Source: Thermohalobaculum sediminis (GTDB lineage Bacteria > Pseudomonadota > Alphaproteobacteria > Rhodobacterales > Rhodobacteraceae). Taken from it: a stretch of 64,000 bases of DNA. The notes beneath the pieces were generated by a model that saw only the letters and a list, made by a program, of their open reading frames with translations, was not told the origin of the DNA and did no database searches. Location of the stretch: the NCBI RefSeq assembly GCF_023487995.1, contig NZ_JAMFKN010000001.1, positions 620,001 through 684,000 of the forward strand, written 5' to 3'. Position numbers and translations under genes: made by a program. Positions 15,744 through 23,696 of the stretch are shown in pieces. Positions within the stretch are counted from its first letter, which is position 1, and each line of letters begins with the position of its first letter.

Positions 15744-16544
15744 TCATCCAGCCGCCGCGGGGCCCTCGGCCGGCGTCTCGATCAGCGCGATCTGCCCGCC
15801 ATAGGCGCGGCGCAGGTTGGCGGCGGTGTGCACCTCGGCTACCGGGCCCTGCGCGATGACGCGCACGTTCAGGATCACCATCCAGTCGTAGTAGCGCCGC
15901 ACGGTCTGCAGGTCGTGATGCACCACGATCACCGTCCGCCCCCGGTCGCGCAGCCCCTGCAACAGCGCCACGATCGCGCGTTCGGTGGTGGCATCGACGC
16001 CGGCCATCGGCTCGTCCAGCAGGTAGAGGTCGGCCTCCTGCACCAGCGCGCGGGCCAGGAACACGCGCTGCTGCTGCCCGCCCGACAGCTGGCTGATCTG
16101 CCGCTCCGCCAGGTCGTCTATCCCCATCTGCCGCAGGGCCGCCATCGCCCGCTCGCGCGTGTCGCGCCCCGGCCGGCGCAACCAGCCCAGATGGCCGTAG
16201 CGCCCCATCATCACGACGTCGAGCGCCGTGGTCGGAAAGTCCCAATCGACCGAGCTGCGCTGCGGCACGTAGGCGACCCGCCGACGGGTCCGCGCATAGG
16301 GCTGGCCGAAGACCCGCACATGCCCCGCGGTCTTGGGCACGAGCTCGAGCACCGCCTTGATCAGGGTCGATTTGCCCGCTCCGTTCGGCCCCACGATCGC
16401 GGCCATCACTCCGGGCGGCACGTCGAGGTCGATGTCCCACAGCACCGGGCGGGCGTGGTAGCTGACCGTCAGGTCCTCGACATGCAAGGCAAGCCCCGGC
16501 TCGTGCAGCCGCGCGTCGCTCCCGCTCTCGCGCCGGAAGAACAT
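15744..16544 (-). CDS. mntB: Manganese/iron ABC transporter ATP-binding protein
   Basis: A 266-residue ABC ATPase with Walker A GPNGAGKSTL (about residue 52), Q-loop YVPQRSSVDWDFP, signature LSGGQQQRV, Walker B LYLLDEP and switch His in VHHDL. The Q-loop wording QRSSVDWDFP is typical of the metal (Mn/Zn/Fe chelate-uptake type) importer ATPases. It lies between the binding-protein gene (8 bp upstream) and the permease genes (4 bp downstream) in a four-gene operon mntABCD. ATG 16544 is the start of the open frame. Confidence 0.92.
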   Translation of the reverse strand: MFFRRESGSDARLHEPGLALHVEDLTVSYHARPVLWDIDLDVPPGVMAAIVGPNGAGKSTLIKAVLELVPKTAGHVRVFGQPYARTRRRVAYVPQRSSVDWDFPTTALDVVMMGRYGHLGWLRRPGRDTRERAMAALRQMGIDDLAERQISQLSGGQQQRVFLARALVQEADLYLLDEPMAGVDATTERAIVALLQGLRDRGRTVIVVHHDLQTVRRYYDWMVILNVRVIAQGPVAEVHTAANLRRAYGGQIALIETPAEGPAAAG

Positions 16545-16552
16545 CGCGTGCC

Positions 16553-17548
16553 TCAGCCCCCCACGCCCCAGCGCGCAGCCCAGGTGTCCAGCTCGGGCGG
16601 CAGCGCCGGGGGCGTGCCGCCCAGCGCGCCCGCGATCGCGCGAACATTGGCATGGATCATGCCGATATAGGTGCCGTCCGCCGTGCCCGCCGCACCCATC
16701 GCGTCGGCATAGAGCTCGGCCCCCACCCGAACCTCGTGCCCCTCGCCACGCGCGGCCTCGATCACCGCCTCGACGGTGCGCGGGCTGATCGTCGATTCGA
16801 CGAACAGTGCGGGGATGCCGCGCGCGACCACGAGATCGACCACCGCCCGGATGTCGCCGATCCCGGCCTCGCTCTCGGTCGAGACGCCCTGGATGCCGAC
16901 CACCTCGATGCCGTAGGCGCGGCCGAAATAGGCGAAGGCGTCATGCGCCGTCACCAGCACGCGCGCCCCCTCTGGGATCGAGGCCACCGCCTCGCGCGTC
17001 CAGACGTCAAGCGCCAGCAGCGCCGTCTCGAGCGCCCCCGCCCGCGCCGCCATCTCGGCCGCGCAGCCGGGCGCAAGCCCGCCCAGCGCCCCGGCGACCA
17101 CCCCCGGCACGCGTGCCCACAAGGCCGCGTCCATCCAGACATGGGGGTCCACGCCATAGCCCTCGCCGGTCAGGATGCGATCGCCCTCGGGCACCGCGCG
17201 CTCGGCCACCGCGACGGTGGCGACGCGGCCCGAAAGCCGTTCGAGCACCTCGCCCAACTGCCCCTCGAGGTAGAGTCCGCTGTAGAGGATCGCGTCCGCC
17301 TGCGAGAGCCGGCCCACATCGCCCGCGCTGGGCTTGTAGAGATGCGGGTCGATTCCCGGCCCCATCATCACCGTGACCTCGGCGCAGGCGCCCGCCACCT
17401 CGGCGGCAAGGTCGCCGATCATGCCGGTCGTCGCCACCACCTTGAGCGGCTCGGCGGCGGCGGCCATGGGCCCGCCCGCGACGGCCATAGACAGGAGGGC
17501 CGCGCCTGCGGCCCGTCGCAACATCGGGAAGTGGTCCTCAGTGGACAT
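16553..17548 (-). CDS. mntA: Manganese ABC transporter substrate-binding protein (MntA/ZnuA cluster A-I)
   Basis: A 331-residue periplasmic metal-binding protein. The signal peptide covers about residues 1-31 (LRRAAGAALLSMAVAGG...AAAA). Metal-site features of the cluster A-I family are visible: GIDPHLYKPSAGDV (first His), GVDPHVWMD (second His), FVESTISPRTV (Glu) and LYADAMG (Asp). There is no His-rich loop such as zinc-type ZnuA proteins have, which together with two His, one Glu and one Asp favours manganese. ATG 17548 has GAGACGAG upstream. First gene of the operon, transcribed away from mntR with palindromic DNA between. Confidence 0.9.
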   Translation of the reverse strand: MSTEDHFPMLRRAAGAALLSMAVAGGPMAAAAEPLKVVATTGMIGDLAAEVAGACAEVTVMMGPGIDPHLYKPSAGDVGRLSQADAILYSGLYLEGQLGEVLERLSGRVATVAVAERAVPEGDRILTGEGYGVDPHVWMDAALWARVPGVVAGALGGLAPGCAAEMAARAGALETALLALDVWTREAVASIPEGARVLVTAHDAFAYFGRAYGIEVVGIQGVSTESEAGIGDIRAVVDLVVARGIPALFVESTISPRTVEAVIEAARGEGHEVRVGAELYADAMGAAGTADGTYIGMIHANVRAIAGALGGTPPALPPELDTWAARWGVGG

Positions 17549-17606
17549 GGTGATCTCGTCTCTCCCATCGGGCTCCCACGGTCCGCCAAGAGCTAGGCAC
17601 CGGCTC

Positions 17607-17617
17607 AAATTTCGTCA
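17607..17617. promoter_or_regulatory. Candidate MntR half-site
   Basis: AAATTTCGTCA, reading TGACGAAATTT on the other strand. It matches half of the palindrome at 17638-17654 (TGACAAAATTT) and lies about 60 bp before the mntA start. Confidence 0.4.
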
Positions 17618-17637
17618 ACTGGCTTTTATTTTCAGCT

Positions 17638-17654
17638 TGACCTAAATTTTGTCA
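17638..17654. promoter_or_regulatory. Candidate MntR operator palindrome
   Basis: TGACCTAAATTTTGTCA is an imperfect inverted repeat: TGAC and GTCA arms around an AAATTT core. It is an AT-rich site in very GC-rich DNA, centred between the divergent mntA and mntR genes, 36 bp before the mntR start. TTGACC at 17637 could also act as a -35 box towards mntR. MntR/DtxR proteins bind such short palindromes and repress uptake genes when manganese is plentiful. Confidence 0.55.
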
Positions 17655-17689
17655 GGGTTCAATGCATCCGGCAGAGACCGGAGAGCGCC

Positions 17690-18130
17690 ATGCCCGAATC
17701 CCGCCCCCGCCCGCCTGTGCTGCGCGAGGCGACCCGACAGGCCCGCAGCTTCGAGCGGGTGCGCGAGGCCCACCAGCGCGAGGTGGCCGAGGATTACGTG
17801 GAACTGATCGCCGACCTGATCGACGTGACCGGCGAAGCTCGCGCCGTCGACCTCGCGGCGCGCCTCGGCGTGACGAATGCGACGGTGAACGCGGCGCTGA
17901 ACCGCCTCGCCCGCGAGGGGCTGCTGACGCGCCAGCGCTACCGCTCGATCTTCCTGACGGCGGAGGGGCGCCGGCTGGCCGAGGAAGCCCGCGCCCGCCA
18001 CCGCATCGTGCGCGACGCGCTGGTCAAGCTGGGCGTGGATCCCGAGACCGCCGAGATCGACGCCGAGGGCATCGAACACCACATCAGCGCGCGCACGCTG
18101 GCGGCGCTGAGGCGGTTGCTCGAGGGGTAG
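17690..18130 (+). CDS. mntR: Manganese-responsive regulator MntR (DtxR family)
   Basis: A 146-residue DtxR-family protein. The N-terminal winged helix (about residues 35-85) has AVDLAARLGVTNATVNAALNRLAREGLL as helix-turn-helix and YRSIFLTAEG as wing. The dimerisation/metal domain follows, with ARHRIVRDALVKLGVDPETAEIDAEGIEHHIS providing the usual Glu/His metal ligands. It has no SH3 domain, which is the MntR rather than the DtxR build. It probably represses mntABCD under high manganese. Ribosome site GGAGAG before ATG 17690. Confidence 0.92.
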   Translation: MPESRPRPPVLREATRQARSFERVREAHQREVAEDYVELIADLIDVTGEARAVDLAARLGVTNATVNAALNRLAREGLLTRQRYRSIFLTAEGRRLAEEARARHRIVRDALVKLGVDPETAEIDAEGIEHHISARTLAALRRLLEG

Positions 18131-18181
18131 CGGGTGCCGTCCGGCACGGGCCCCCGGCAGGTCACAAGCCTGGGAGACGCC

Positions 18182-18517
18182 TCACTCGGGCAGCGTCACC
18201 TCGAACCGGATCGAGGCATACCAGGCCGCGAGGTCCGAGATGTCCTCGTCGCTCAGGTCCTTGGCGATCACACTCATGATCTCGTGCTCGCGCTTGCCGG
18301 ACCGGAAGGCCTTGAGCTGCGTCTCGAGATAGACCGAGCTCTCGCCCGCTATGTGCGGCGCGATCGGGATCTTGGCGACCCCGTCGATGCCGTGGCAGAC
18401 GGCGCATTGCTTCGCCTTGACCTTGCCGGCGGCGGCATCGGCCGCAGCGGCGGGCTCGGCAAGGGCGGCAAGCGCAATCACGGCCATGCCGGCCGGCAGA
18501 AGGCGGGTCAGGATCAT
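18182..18517 (-). CDS. Small periplasmic c-type cytochrome
   Basis: A 111-residue protein with a signal peptide (residues 1-25, ending AAAA) and one haem site CAVCHG at about residues 38-43. The likely axial Met sits in HEIMSVIAKDLSDEDI, and the C-terminal helix is DLAAWYAS. This is the class I cytochrome c553/c4-half layout. It lies downstream of the sorbosone-dehydrogenase-like gene on the same strand with strong hairpins between, so it is a likely electron acceptor for that enzyme (inference). Confidence 0.88.
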   Translation of the reverse strand: MILTRLLPAGMAVIALAALAEPAAAADAAAGKVKAKQCAVCHGIDGVAKIPIAPHIAGESSVYLETQLKAFRSGKREHEIMSVIAKDLSDEDISDLAAWYASIRFEVTLPE

Positions 18518-18568
18518 CGTCTCTCTCGTCGGGATGCGAATCGGCGGGATCGCGGTCAGCCGGGAGCG

Positions 18569-18626
18569 CGAGGGGTCCGCCGGTCCCCTCGGCGCCGGAA
18601 CCCTCCCGCGCGCGGGCGCGGGAGGG
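18569..18626 (-). promoter_or_regulatory. Two intercistronic GC hairpins
   Basis: CGAGGGG/CCCCTCG (18569-18575 with 18585-18591) and CCCTCCCGCGC/GCGCGGGAGGG (18601-18611 with 18616-18626) form two strong stem-loops between the dehydrogenase stop and the cytochrome start. No T-run follows either, so mRNA processing or partial termination is more likely than a plain terminator. Confidence 0.5.
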
Positions 18627-18639
18627 CGGGATGCGGGCC

Positions 18640-19887
18640 TCAGCCGCCCGTGTAGGCGATGCGGTAGAGCGCGCCCGCCAGGTCGTCCGACACGATGATC
18701 GACCCGTCGGGAAGCTGCGCCACGTCCACGGGGCGGCCCAGATACTCGCCGTCCCCGGTCAGCCAGCCTTCCGCGAAGGGCTCCATCGTGGCCGATCCGT
18801 CCTCGCCGATGAAGGTCACCATGACCCGCGCGCCGACCGGCTGGGTGCGGTTCCACGAGCCGTGCTGGGCCGAGAAGATCGCGTTCTTGTACTTCGCCGG
18901 GAACTGCTTGCCGGTGTAGAACATCATGCCCAGATCGGCCGCATGGGCCACGGTCTCGACCGCGGGCATCACCACGTCGAAGGGCACTTCCTGGCCCTCG
19001 TATTCCTTGGTCCGCACCGAGCCGCCACCATACCACGGATGCCCGAAATGCTGGCCCATCGCAGTCTGGTGGTTCAGCTCGCCGGGCGGGATGTCATCGC
19101 CCATGCCGTCGACCTGGTTGTCGGTCCACCACAGCTCGCCGGTCTCGGGATGGAAGTCCTGGCCGACCGAGTTGCGCACGCCATAGGTATACACCTCGCG
19201 GCCCGTGCCGTCGGTGTTGAGCCGGATGATGCCGCCGATCCCGACCTCGCGGTAGAGGTCGAGCTTCTCGGGCGGCGCCACGTTGAAGGGCTGGCCCAGC
19301 GAGATGTAGAGCTTGCCGTCCGGCCCCACGTCGCAGACCCGGGCGGTGTGGTTGTAGCTCGCCTCGTCGGGCGGGATCAGGTTGCCCTCGGCGACCACGT
19401 TGAAGGCGGCGACGTCGGGGCTCTCGTAGAAGAACTCTGCCGCCGGGAACACCAGCACGCGGTTCTGCTCGGCGATGTAGAGGAAGCCGTCCTTCGAGAA
19501 GCAGGGCCCGTTCGGGATGGTGAAGTCGAGCGAGGGGGCGAAGTCCTTCACCTCGTCGGCCACGCGGTCCTTGTCGCGGTCGGTGACGGCCCAGACCTTG
19601 GTCTTGCGGGTGCCGACGAAGGTGACGATGCCCTGCGGCCCCACCGCGATGTGCCGAGCGTCGGGCACCAGCGCGTAGAGCGAGATCTCGAAGCCCGCGG
19701 GCAGCTTGATCGACTTGAGCGTCTCGCGAATCTGTTCGGCCTGCGGGCCGCCCTGGTCGATATAGGTGAACTCGGTCACGCCGGTGGACTTGAACTGGCC
19801 AAGCTTCTCGAGGTTCGACTGCGCGGCGGCCGGCACGGTGGCGAGCGCGGCAAGCGCGGTCGCCGCTAGCAACGATCTCAGCATCAT
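18640..19887 (-). CDS. Periplasmic PQQ-type sugar (sorbosone) dehydrogenase-family protein
   Basis: A 415-residue exported beta-propeller protein (signal peptide residues 1-22, ending PAAA) of the glucose/sorbosone dehydrogenase family. Visible are IAVGPQGIVTFVGTR, NHTARVCDVGPDGKLYISLGQP, GVRNSVGQDFHPETGELWWTDNQ and AQHGSWNRTQPVG, blocks typical of the L-sorbosone dehydrogenase group. PQQ is the usual cofactor of characterised members, but many members are untested. The natural substrate is unknown. It is probably co-transcribed with the following cytochrome c. Two adjacent ATGs (19887, 19884); GGGGAGGAAG lies just upstream, and the second has the better spacing. Confidence 0.82.
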   Translation of the reverse strand: MMLRSLLAATALAALATVPAAAQSNLEKLGQFKSTGVTEFTYIDQGGPQAEQIRETLKSIKLPAGFEISLYALVPDARHIAVGPQGIVTFVGTRKTKVWAVTDRDKDRVADEVKDFAPSLDFTIPNGPCFSKDGFLYIAEQNRVLVFPAAEFFYESPDVAAFNVVAEGNLIPPDEASYNHTARVCDVGPDGKLYISLGQPFNVAPPEKLDLYREVGIGGIIRLNTDGTGREVYTYGVRNSVGQDFHPETGELWWTDNQVDGMGDDIPPGELNHQTAMGQHFGHPWYGGGSVRTKEYEGQEVPFDVVMPAVETVAHAADLGMMFYTGKQFPAKYKNAIFSAQHGSWNRTQPVGARVMVTFIGEDGSATMEPFAEGWLTGDGEYLGRPVDVAQLPDGSIIVSDDLAGALYRIAYTGG

Positions 19888-20029
19888 CTTCCTCCCCTGA
19901 TCCGCGGGCAGACCCGTGGCCGCCCGTCGCGCGACACTAAAACGCAGAATCAGCGGTCAGTAAAGCAGACCAATCGCGCCAATTGAGCGGCCCTGGGGCC
20001 GCGAGGCATCTCGGGCCGCGAAAGCGGAA

Positions 20030-20052
20030 GGCCCGCCCCGTGGGGACGGGCC
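20030..20052 (-). terminator. Candidate terminator after the FAS1-RTX gene
   Basis: GGCCCGCCCC (20030-20039) pairs with GGGGACGGGCC (20042-20052), 29 bp beyond the stop of the minus-strand FAS1-RTX gene. On the minus strand CTTCCGCTTTCG follows, only weakly T-rich. Confidence 0.45.
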
Positions 20053-20080
20053 GGAGGGGGCCTCGCAAGCCCGCAATGGC

Positions 20081-21640
20081 TCAGAAAACGAAGGCATCCT
20101 CGCCCAGTTCCAGCATCGGGCGGCCCGCAAGCGTGATCGAGTTCCCGAAGCCGTCGCTGATGACGGTCGCGCCATGTGCGTGGGTGATCGTGAGATCCCC
20201 GATCCCGTCGACGCCGCCATGCCCCGAGAAGTCGAGCACATCGCCCCCCTGCGGTCGGAAATCCTCGATCACGTCATGACCGAAGCCGTCGCCGAAGACG
20301 AAACGATCGCCGCCGACGCCGCCGCTCAGGAGGTCGTTGCCGGCACCGCCCTCGATCACGTCGCGCCCGCCGAAGCCGCGCAGCACGTCGTCACCCGCGC
20401 CGCCCGACAGCACGTCGTTGCCCTGATTGCCGTGCAGCCGATCGTCGCCCTCGCCGCCCCAGAGGACGTCGTCGCCCCTGCCGCCGATCACGAGATCGTC
20501 ACCGTCGCCCGCGAACACCACCTGATCGCCGCGCAGCCCAAGCAACTTGTCGCCGCCGGTGGTGCCGACCAGAACATCGCCGTCCTGCCCGCCGCGCAGC
20601 GGCAGCCCACCCTCCCCGGCGAACAGGAAGCGCTGGCCGTCGACGTCGATCTCGCCCGGCAGATCGGCCGGGATCAGCACGCCGTCGATGACGTGCACGA
20701 TGCCGTTCGACGCCTGGATGTCGGTGGCGACAAGCCCCGGGTCCGCGAGGTCGGGCTCGTTGTCGATCAGCGTGCCCGTCCCGGCATCGACCCCGAAGCT
20801 CGCCCCCAGAAGCGTCGTGACCTCGCCCTGCGCCACGACCTGCGACAGCTGCTGCGCGCCGGCCGAGACATGGTAGAGCAGCACGTCCGTCAGCAGCCCC
20901 ACCGCGTCGCCGCCGTTCAGCGCCCCCAGCACGGTCAGGATGTAGCTGAGGGCCCCCGCCTCGTCCGACCCGCCATAGCCGAGGTCGCCCGCCAGCGCGA
21001 CGAAGGCGCCATCGGTCGGCGCAAAGACGGTGAGGTCGGCGCCCGGGTCATCCAGCGCGCCCACGAGGCCCGCCGCCTTCACCGCCGCCAGCAGCATGTC
21101 GAAGTCGCCGGCGTCCGTGTCGAAGCCCTCGCCGCTCTGCGCCACGATCCCGGCGATGCTGGGCGCGTCATTGCCCGGCAGGTCCACCGGCAGCAGCACC
21201 CGGTCGATCACGTGCACGATGCCGTTCGTCGCCGCCATGTCGGTGGCGATCAGCGAGGGGTCCGCGAGATCCGGCTCGAGATCCTGCAGGACCGGCAGGT
21301 CGATCGTGATCGCCTCGCCCGCCAGGGTGTCGATGCTGGCGAGCGCCGAGACCGCCGCCGCATCCTTCGCACCGGCCGAGACGTGATAGAGCAGCACCTG
21401 CTCCAGCACCGCCGCATCGACATTGGCGAGCAGGAAGCCGAGCGCCCCCGCCTCGTCGGTGCCGGCGAAGCCGAGATCCTGAGCCAGCTGCACGAACGCC
21501 GCATCCGTGGGCGCAAAGACGGTGAAATCCCCCGCTGGGTCGTCGAGAACCGCGTCGAGGCCGAAGGCCGCGAGCGCCTGGGCCAGAAGCTCGAAATCCG
21601 CCGAGCTCTCGGCGATTCCGGTGATCGTGTCCGATGCCAT
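20081..21640 (-). CDS. Secreted protein with two FAS1 (fasciclin) domains and C-terminal RTX repeats
   Basis: A 519-residue protein with no Sec signal. FAS1 domain 1 covers about residues 5-145 and domain 2 about 165-325. Each shows [11 protein letters not shown]- or [11 protein letters not shown]-type H1 motifs, LLYHVSAGA, and the H2-type [13 protein letters not shown] or [13 protein letters not shown]. From about residue 345 there are RTX calcium-binding nonapeptides ([36 protein letters not shown]), then a C-terminal region ending in hydrophobic VF, the build of a type I secretion signal. It is probably an extracellular adhesin or matrix protein. ATG 21640 has GGGAGAG 8 nt upstream. No secretion ABC genes lie nearby. 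Confidence 0.9.
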   Translation of the reverse strand: MASDTITGIAESSADFELLAQALAAFGLDAVLDDPAGDFTVFAPTDAAFVQLAQDLGFAGTDEAGALGFLLANVDAAVLEQVLLYHVSAGAKDAAAVSALASIDTLAGEAITIDLPVLQDLEPDLADPSLIATDMAATNGIVHVIDRVLLPVDLPGNDAPSIAGIVAQSGEGFDTDAGDFDMLLAAVKAAGLVGALDDPGADLTVFAPTDGAFVALAGDLGYGGSDEAGALSYILTVLGALNGGDAVGLLTDVLLYHVSAGAQQLSQVVAQGEVTTLLGASFGVDAGTGTLIDNEPDLADPGLVATDIQASNGIVHVIDGVLIPADLPGEIDVDGQRFLFAGEGGLPLRGGQDGDVLVGTTGGDKLLGLRGDQVVFAGDGDDLVIGGRGDDVLWGGEGDDRLHGNQGNDVLSGGAGDDVLRGFGGRDVIEGGAGNDLLSGGVGGDRFVFGDGFGHDVIEDFRPQGGDVLDFSGHGGVDGIGDLTITHAHGATVISDGFGNSITLAGRPMLELGEDAFVF

Positions 21641-21661
21641 GTGCCGAACTCTCCCGAAAAT

Positions 21662-21680
21662 GCCGGGCAATGCCCCCGGC
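21662..21680 (-). terminator. Leader hairpin upstream of the FAS1-RTX gene
   Basis: On the minus strand GCCGGG-GGCATTG-CCCGGC is followed directly by ATTTTC and then the GGGAGAG ribosome site. It may terminate transcription coming from the upstream aldolase gene or act as a leader attenuator. Confidence 0.4.
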
Positions 21681-21784
21681 CATCCCGGCGCGAGTTAGCG
21701 GCGACGGCGCCGCCGCACAGCGCAGGCACGAGCTTTTCCTGGATTTTTCTCTCTGTGGTTGCCGCTTCCAAAGCCCCGAACGGC

Positions 21785-22438
21785 TCAGGCCTTGAGGCCG
21801 TAATCCGCGAAGGCGGCCAGCGCCTCGTCGATCTCGGCGCGGCCCAGGATCACCGGCTGTCCGATGGTCCGGGCGATCCAGTACTGCCGCGCCAGCGCCT
21901 CGAGCTCGACCGCGCGCCACATGGCGCGCGCCAGCGTGTCGCCCAGCACGATCATGCCGTGATTGGCCAGCAGGCAGGCGGTGCGCCCCGCCATCGCTGC
22001 GACCGCGAGGTCGGCGAGCTCAGCCGAGCCGAAGCGGGCATAGCCCGCGCAGCGCACGTTCTCGCCCCCGAAAGCTGCGACCATGTAGTGGCAGGCCGGA
22101 ATCTCGTGCCGCAGGATCGCAAGCGCCGTGCAATGCGCGGGATGCGCGTGCACCACGGCCTGCGCATCGGGCCGAGCGTTCAGCAGCCGCTGGTGGAAAC
22201 GCCATTCGGTCGAGGGCCTGAGCGGCCCCTCCCATGCCCCCTCGGGGTCGTCGAGCGCGACCGAGGCGATCATGCCCGGCTCCATCGTCTCGTAGGGCAC
22301 GCCCGAAGGGGTGATCATCATCCGGTCGCCCAGGCGCGCCGATATGTTGCCCGAGGTACCCTGGTTGATGCCGGCCGCGTTCATCTCGCGGGCCCGCGCC
22401 ACGATCTCGCGCCTCAGCGCATCTTCCGCCTTGCCCAT
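21785..22438 (-). CDS. Class II aldolase/adducin-family protein
   Basis: A 217-residue protein of the class II (zinc) aldolase/adducin family, like L-fuculose-phosphate aldolase. Visible are NQGTSGNISAR (substrate phosphate loop), MMITPSGVPYETM, the first zinc His pair in VVHAHPAHCTALA, and the later zinc His in LLANHGMIVLGDTL. The family splits or epimerises phospho-sugars or, in degradation modules, decarboxylates or cleaves 4-carbon hydroxy acids. It is the last gene of the TRAP/CoA-transferase block. ATG 22438 was chosen because GGGAGGC precedes it. Substrate unknown. Confidence 0.88.
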   Translation of the reverse strand: MGKAEDALRREIVARAREMNAAGINQGTSGNISARLGDRMMITPSGVPYETMEPGMIASVALDDPEGAWEGPLRPSTEWRFHQRLLNARPDAQAVVHAHPAHCTALAILRHEIPACHYMVAAFGGENVRCAGYARFGSAELADLAVAAMAGRTACLLANHGMIVLGDTLARAMWRAVELEALARQYWIARTIGQPVILGRAEIDEALAAFADYGLKA

Positions 22439-22451
22439 GGCCTGCCTCCCG

Positions 22452-22497
22452 CCTTGCCCGGCGCGCAGGGTGCGCCGGGGGCGCCCGGCGGGCAAGG
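22452..22497 (-). promoter_or_regulatory. Intercistronic hairpin
   Basis: CCTTGCCC (22452-22459) pairs with GGGCAAGG (22490-22497), enclosing further GGCGC/GCGCC pairing. It lies between the CoA-transferase stop and the aldolase ribosome site on the minus strand. Confidence 0.45.
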
Positions 22498-22501
22498 GGG
22501 G

Positions 22502-23695
22502 TCAGGCGGCGATGGCGGCACCGCTGCCGATCATCGCCTCGATCTCGGCCGGGGCATAGCCCGCCTCGGCAAGGATCTCACGCGTGTGCTGGCCCAAAAG
22601 CGGCGCGGGCCGGGTCGACCCCCCCGGCGTGGCCGAGAATTTCACCGGCAGCCCGATCGCCTCGACCCGGCCCGCCACGGGATGGTCGGTCGCCACCACC
22701 ATGTCGCGCGCCCGGGTCTGCGGGTCGGCATGCATCTGGCGCACGTCCAGCACCGGGCCTGCCGGCAGGCCGCCCGCGTCAAACTCGGCCAGCCACGCGG
22801 CGGTGGGGCGGGTGCGCAGGATGGCGTTGAGCGCGGCCTCGAGCTCGACACGGTGCGCCATCCGCTCGGCATTGGTCGCAAACCGCGGGTCGGCCGCAAG
22901 CCCGGGCGCGCCCAGGATCGCCACCAGCCGCTCCCAGTTGCGCTGGTTGGCGGCGCCGACATTGACCCAGCCGTCTGCCGTCTCGAAGGCCTGGTAGGGC
23001 GCGTTTAGGGGATGCGCCGAGCCCATCGGCCCCGGCGCCTCGCCGGTCGCGAACGCGATGGCCGACTGCCAGTAGGTGTGCGTGATCGCGGCCTCGAACA
23101 GCGAGGTGTCCACCACCTGTCCCTGCCCGGTCCGCAGCTTGTGGGCGTAGGCTGCCGACACGCCCATCGCGGCGAGGATGCCGGCGGTGATGTCCGACAC
23201 CGGCGCGCCCACCTTCACCGGCGGGCGTCCCGTACCTTCGCCGGTGATCGACATCAGCCCCGACATGCCCTGCGCGATCAGATCGAAGCCGCCGCGGTCG
23301 GCATAGGGCCCCGAGCGCCCGAAGCCGGAGATCGAGACGTATATGAGGCCCGGGTTTTCCGCCCTGAGGCTCTCGTAGCCGAGCCCCAGCTTCTCCATCG
23401 TGCCGGCGCGGTAGTTCTCGATCACCACGTCCGCCCCGCGCAGCAGGCGGCGCAGCGCGTCCGCAGCCTCCGGCGCCTTGAGGTCCAGCGCCAGCCCCCG
23501 CTTGCCGCGGTTCATCATCATGTAGGCGGCGCTCTCGCCATTGATCTGCGGCGGCACCATGCGGCGGGTGTCGTCGCCGTTCGGCTTTTCCAGCTTGATG
23601 ACGTCCGCGCCCATGTCCGCGAGCATCAGGCCGCAGACCGGCCCCGCCATGACATGCGCAAGCTCGACGACGCGGCAGCCCACCAGCGGCCCCAT
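22502..23695 (-). CDS. Class III (CaiB/BaiF) CoA-transferase
   Basis: A 397-residue family III CoA-transferase. Visible are LVGCRVVELAHVMAGPV at the N-terminus, DVIKLEKPNGDDTR, NRGKRGLALDLK, the catalytic Asp region DLIAQGMSGLMSITG and PVSDITAGILAAMGV. Such enzymes move CoA from one acid to another, commonly from succinyl-CoA. It lies one base from the enoyl-CoA hydratase gene, so the two probably handle one acyl-CoA in sequence: activation, then hydration, dehydration or cleavage. The substrate cannot be told from sequence. Confidence 0.92.
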   Translation of the reverse strand: MGPLVGCRVVELAHVMAGPVCGLMLADMGADVIKLEKPNGDDTRRMVPPQINGESAAYMMMNRGKRGLALDLKAPEAADALRRLLRGADVVIENYRAGTMEKLGLGYESLRAENPGLIYVSISGFGRSGPYADRGGFDLIAQGMSGLMSITGEGTGRPPVKVGAPVSDITAGILAAMGVSAAYAHKLRTGQGQVVDTSLFEAAITHTYWQSAIAFATGEAPGPMGSAHPLNAPYQAFETADGWVNVGAANQRNWERLVAILGAPGLAADPRFATNAERMAHRVELEAALNAILRTRPTAAWLAEFDAGGLPAGPVLDVRQMHADPQTRARDMVVATDHPVAGRVEAIGLPVKFSATPGGSTRPAPLLGQHTREILAEAGYAPAEIEAMIGSGAAIAA

Positions 23696-23696
23696 C

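Noticed and set aside
20174-23008. Plus-strand open frame of 944 codons opposite the FAS1-RTX, aldolase and CoA-transferase genes
   Set aside because: Three well-supported genes lie on the other strand. The frame is Arg/Gln/His-rich with no family motifs, a typical high-GC antisense artefact.
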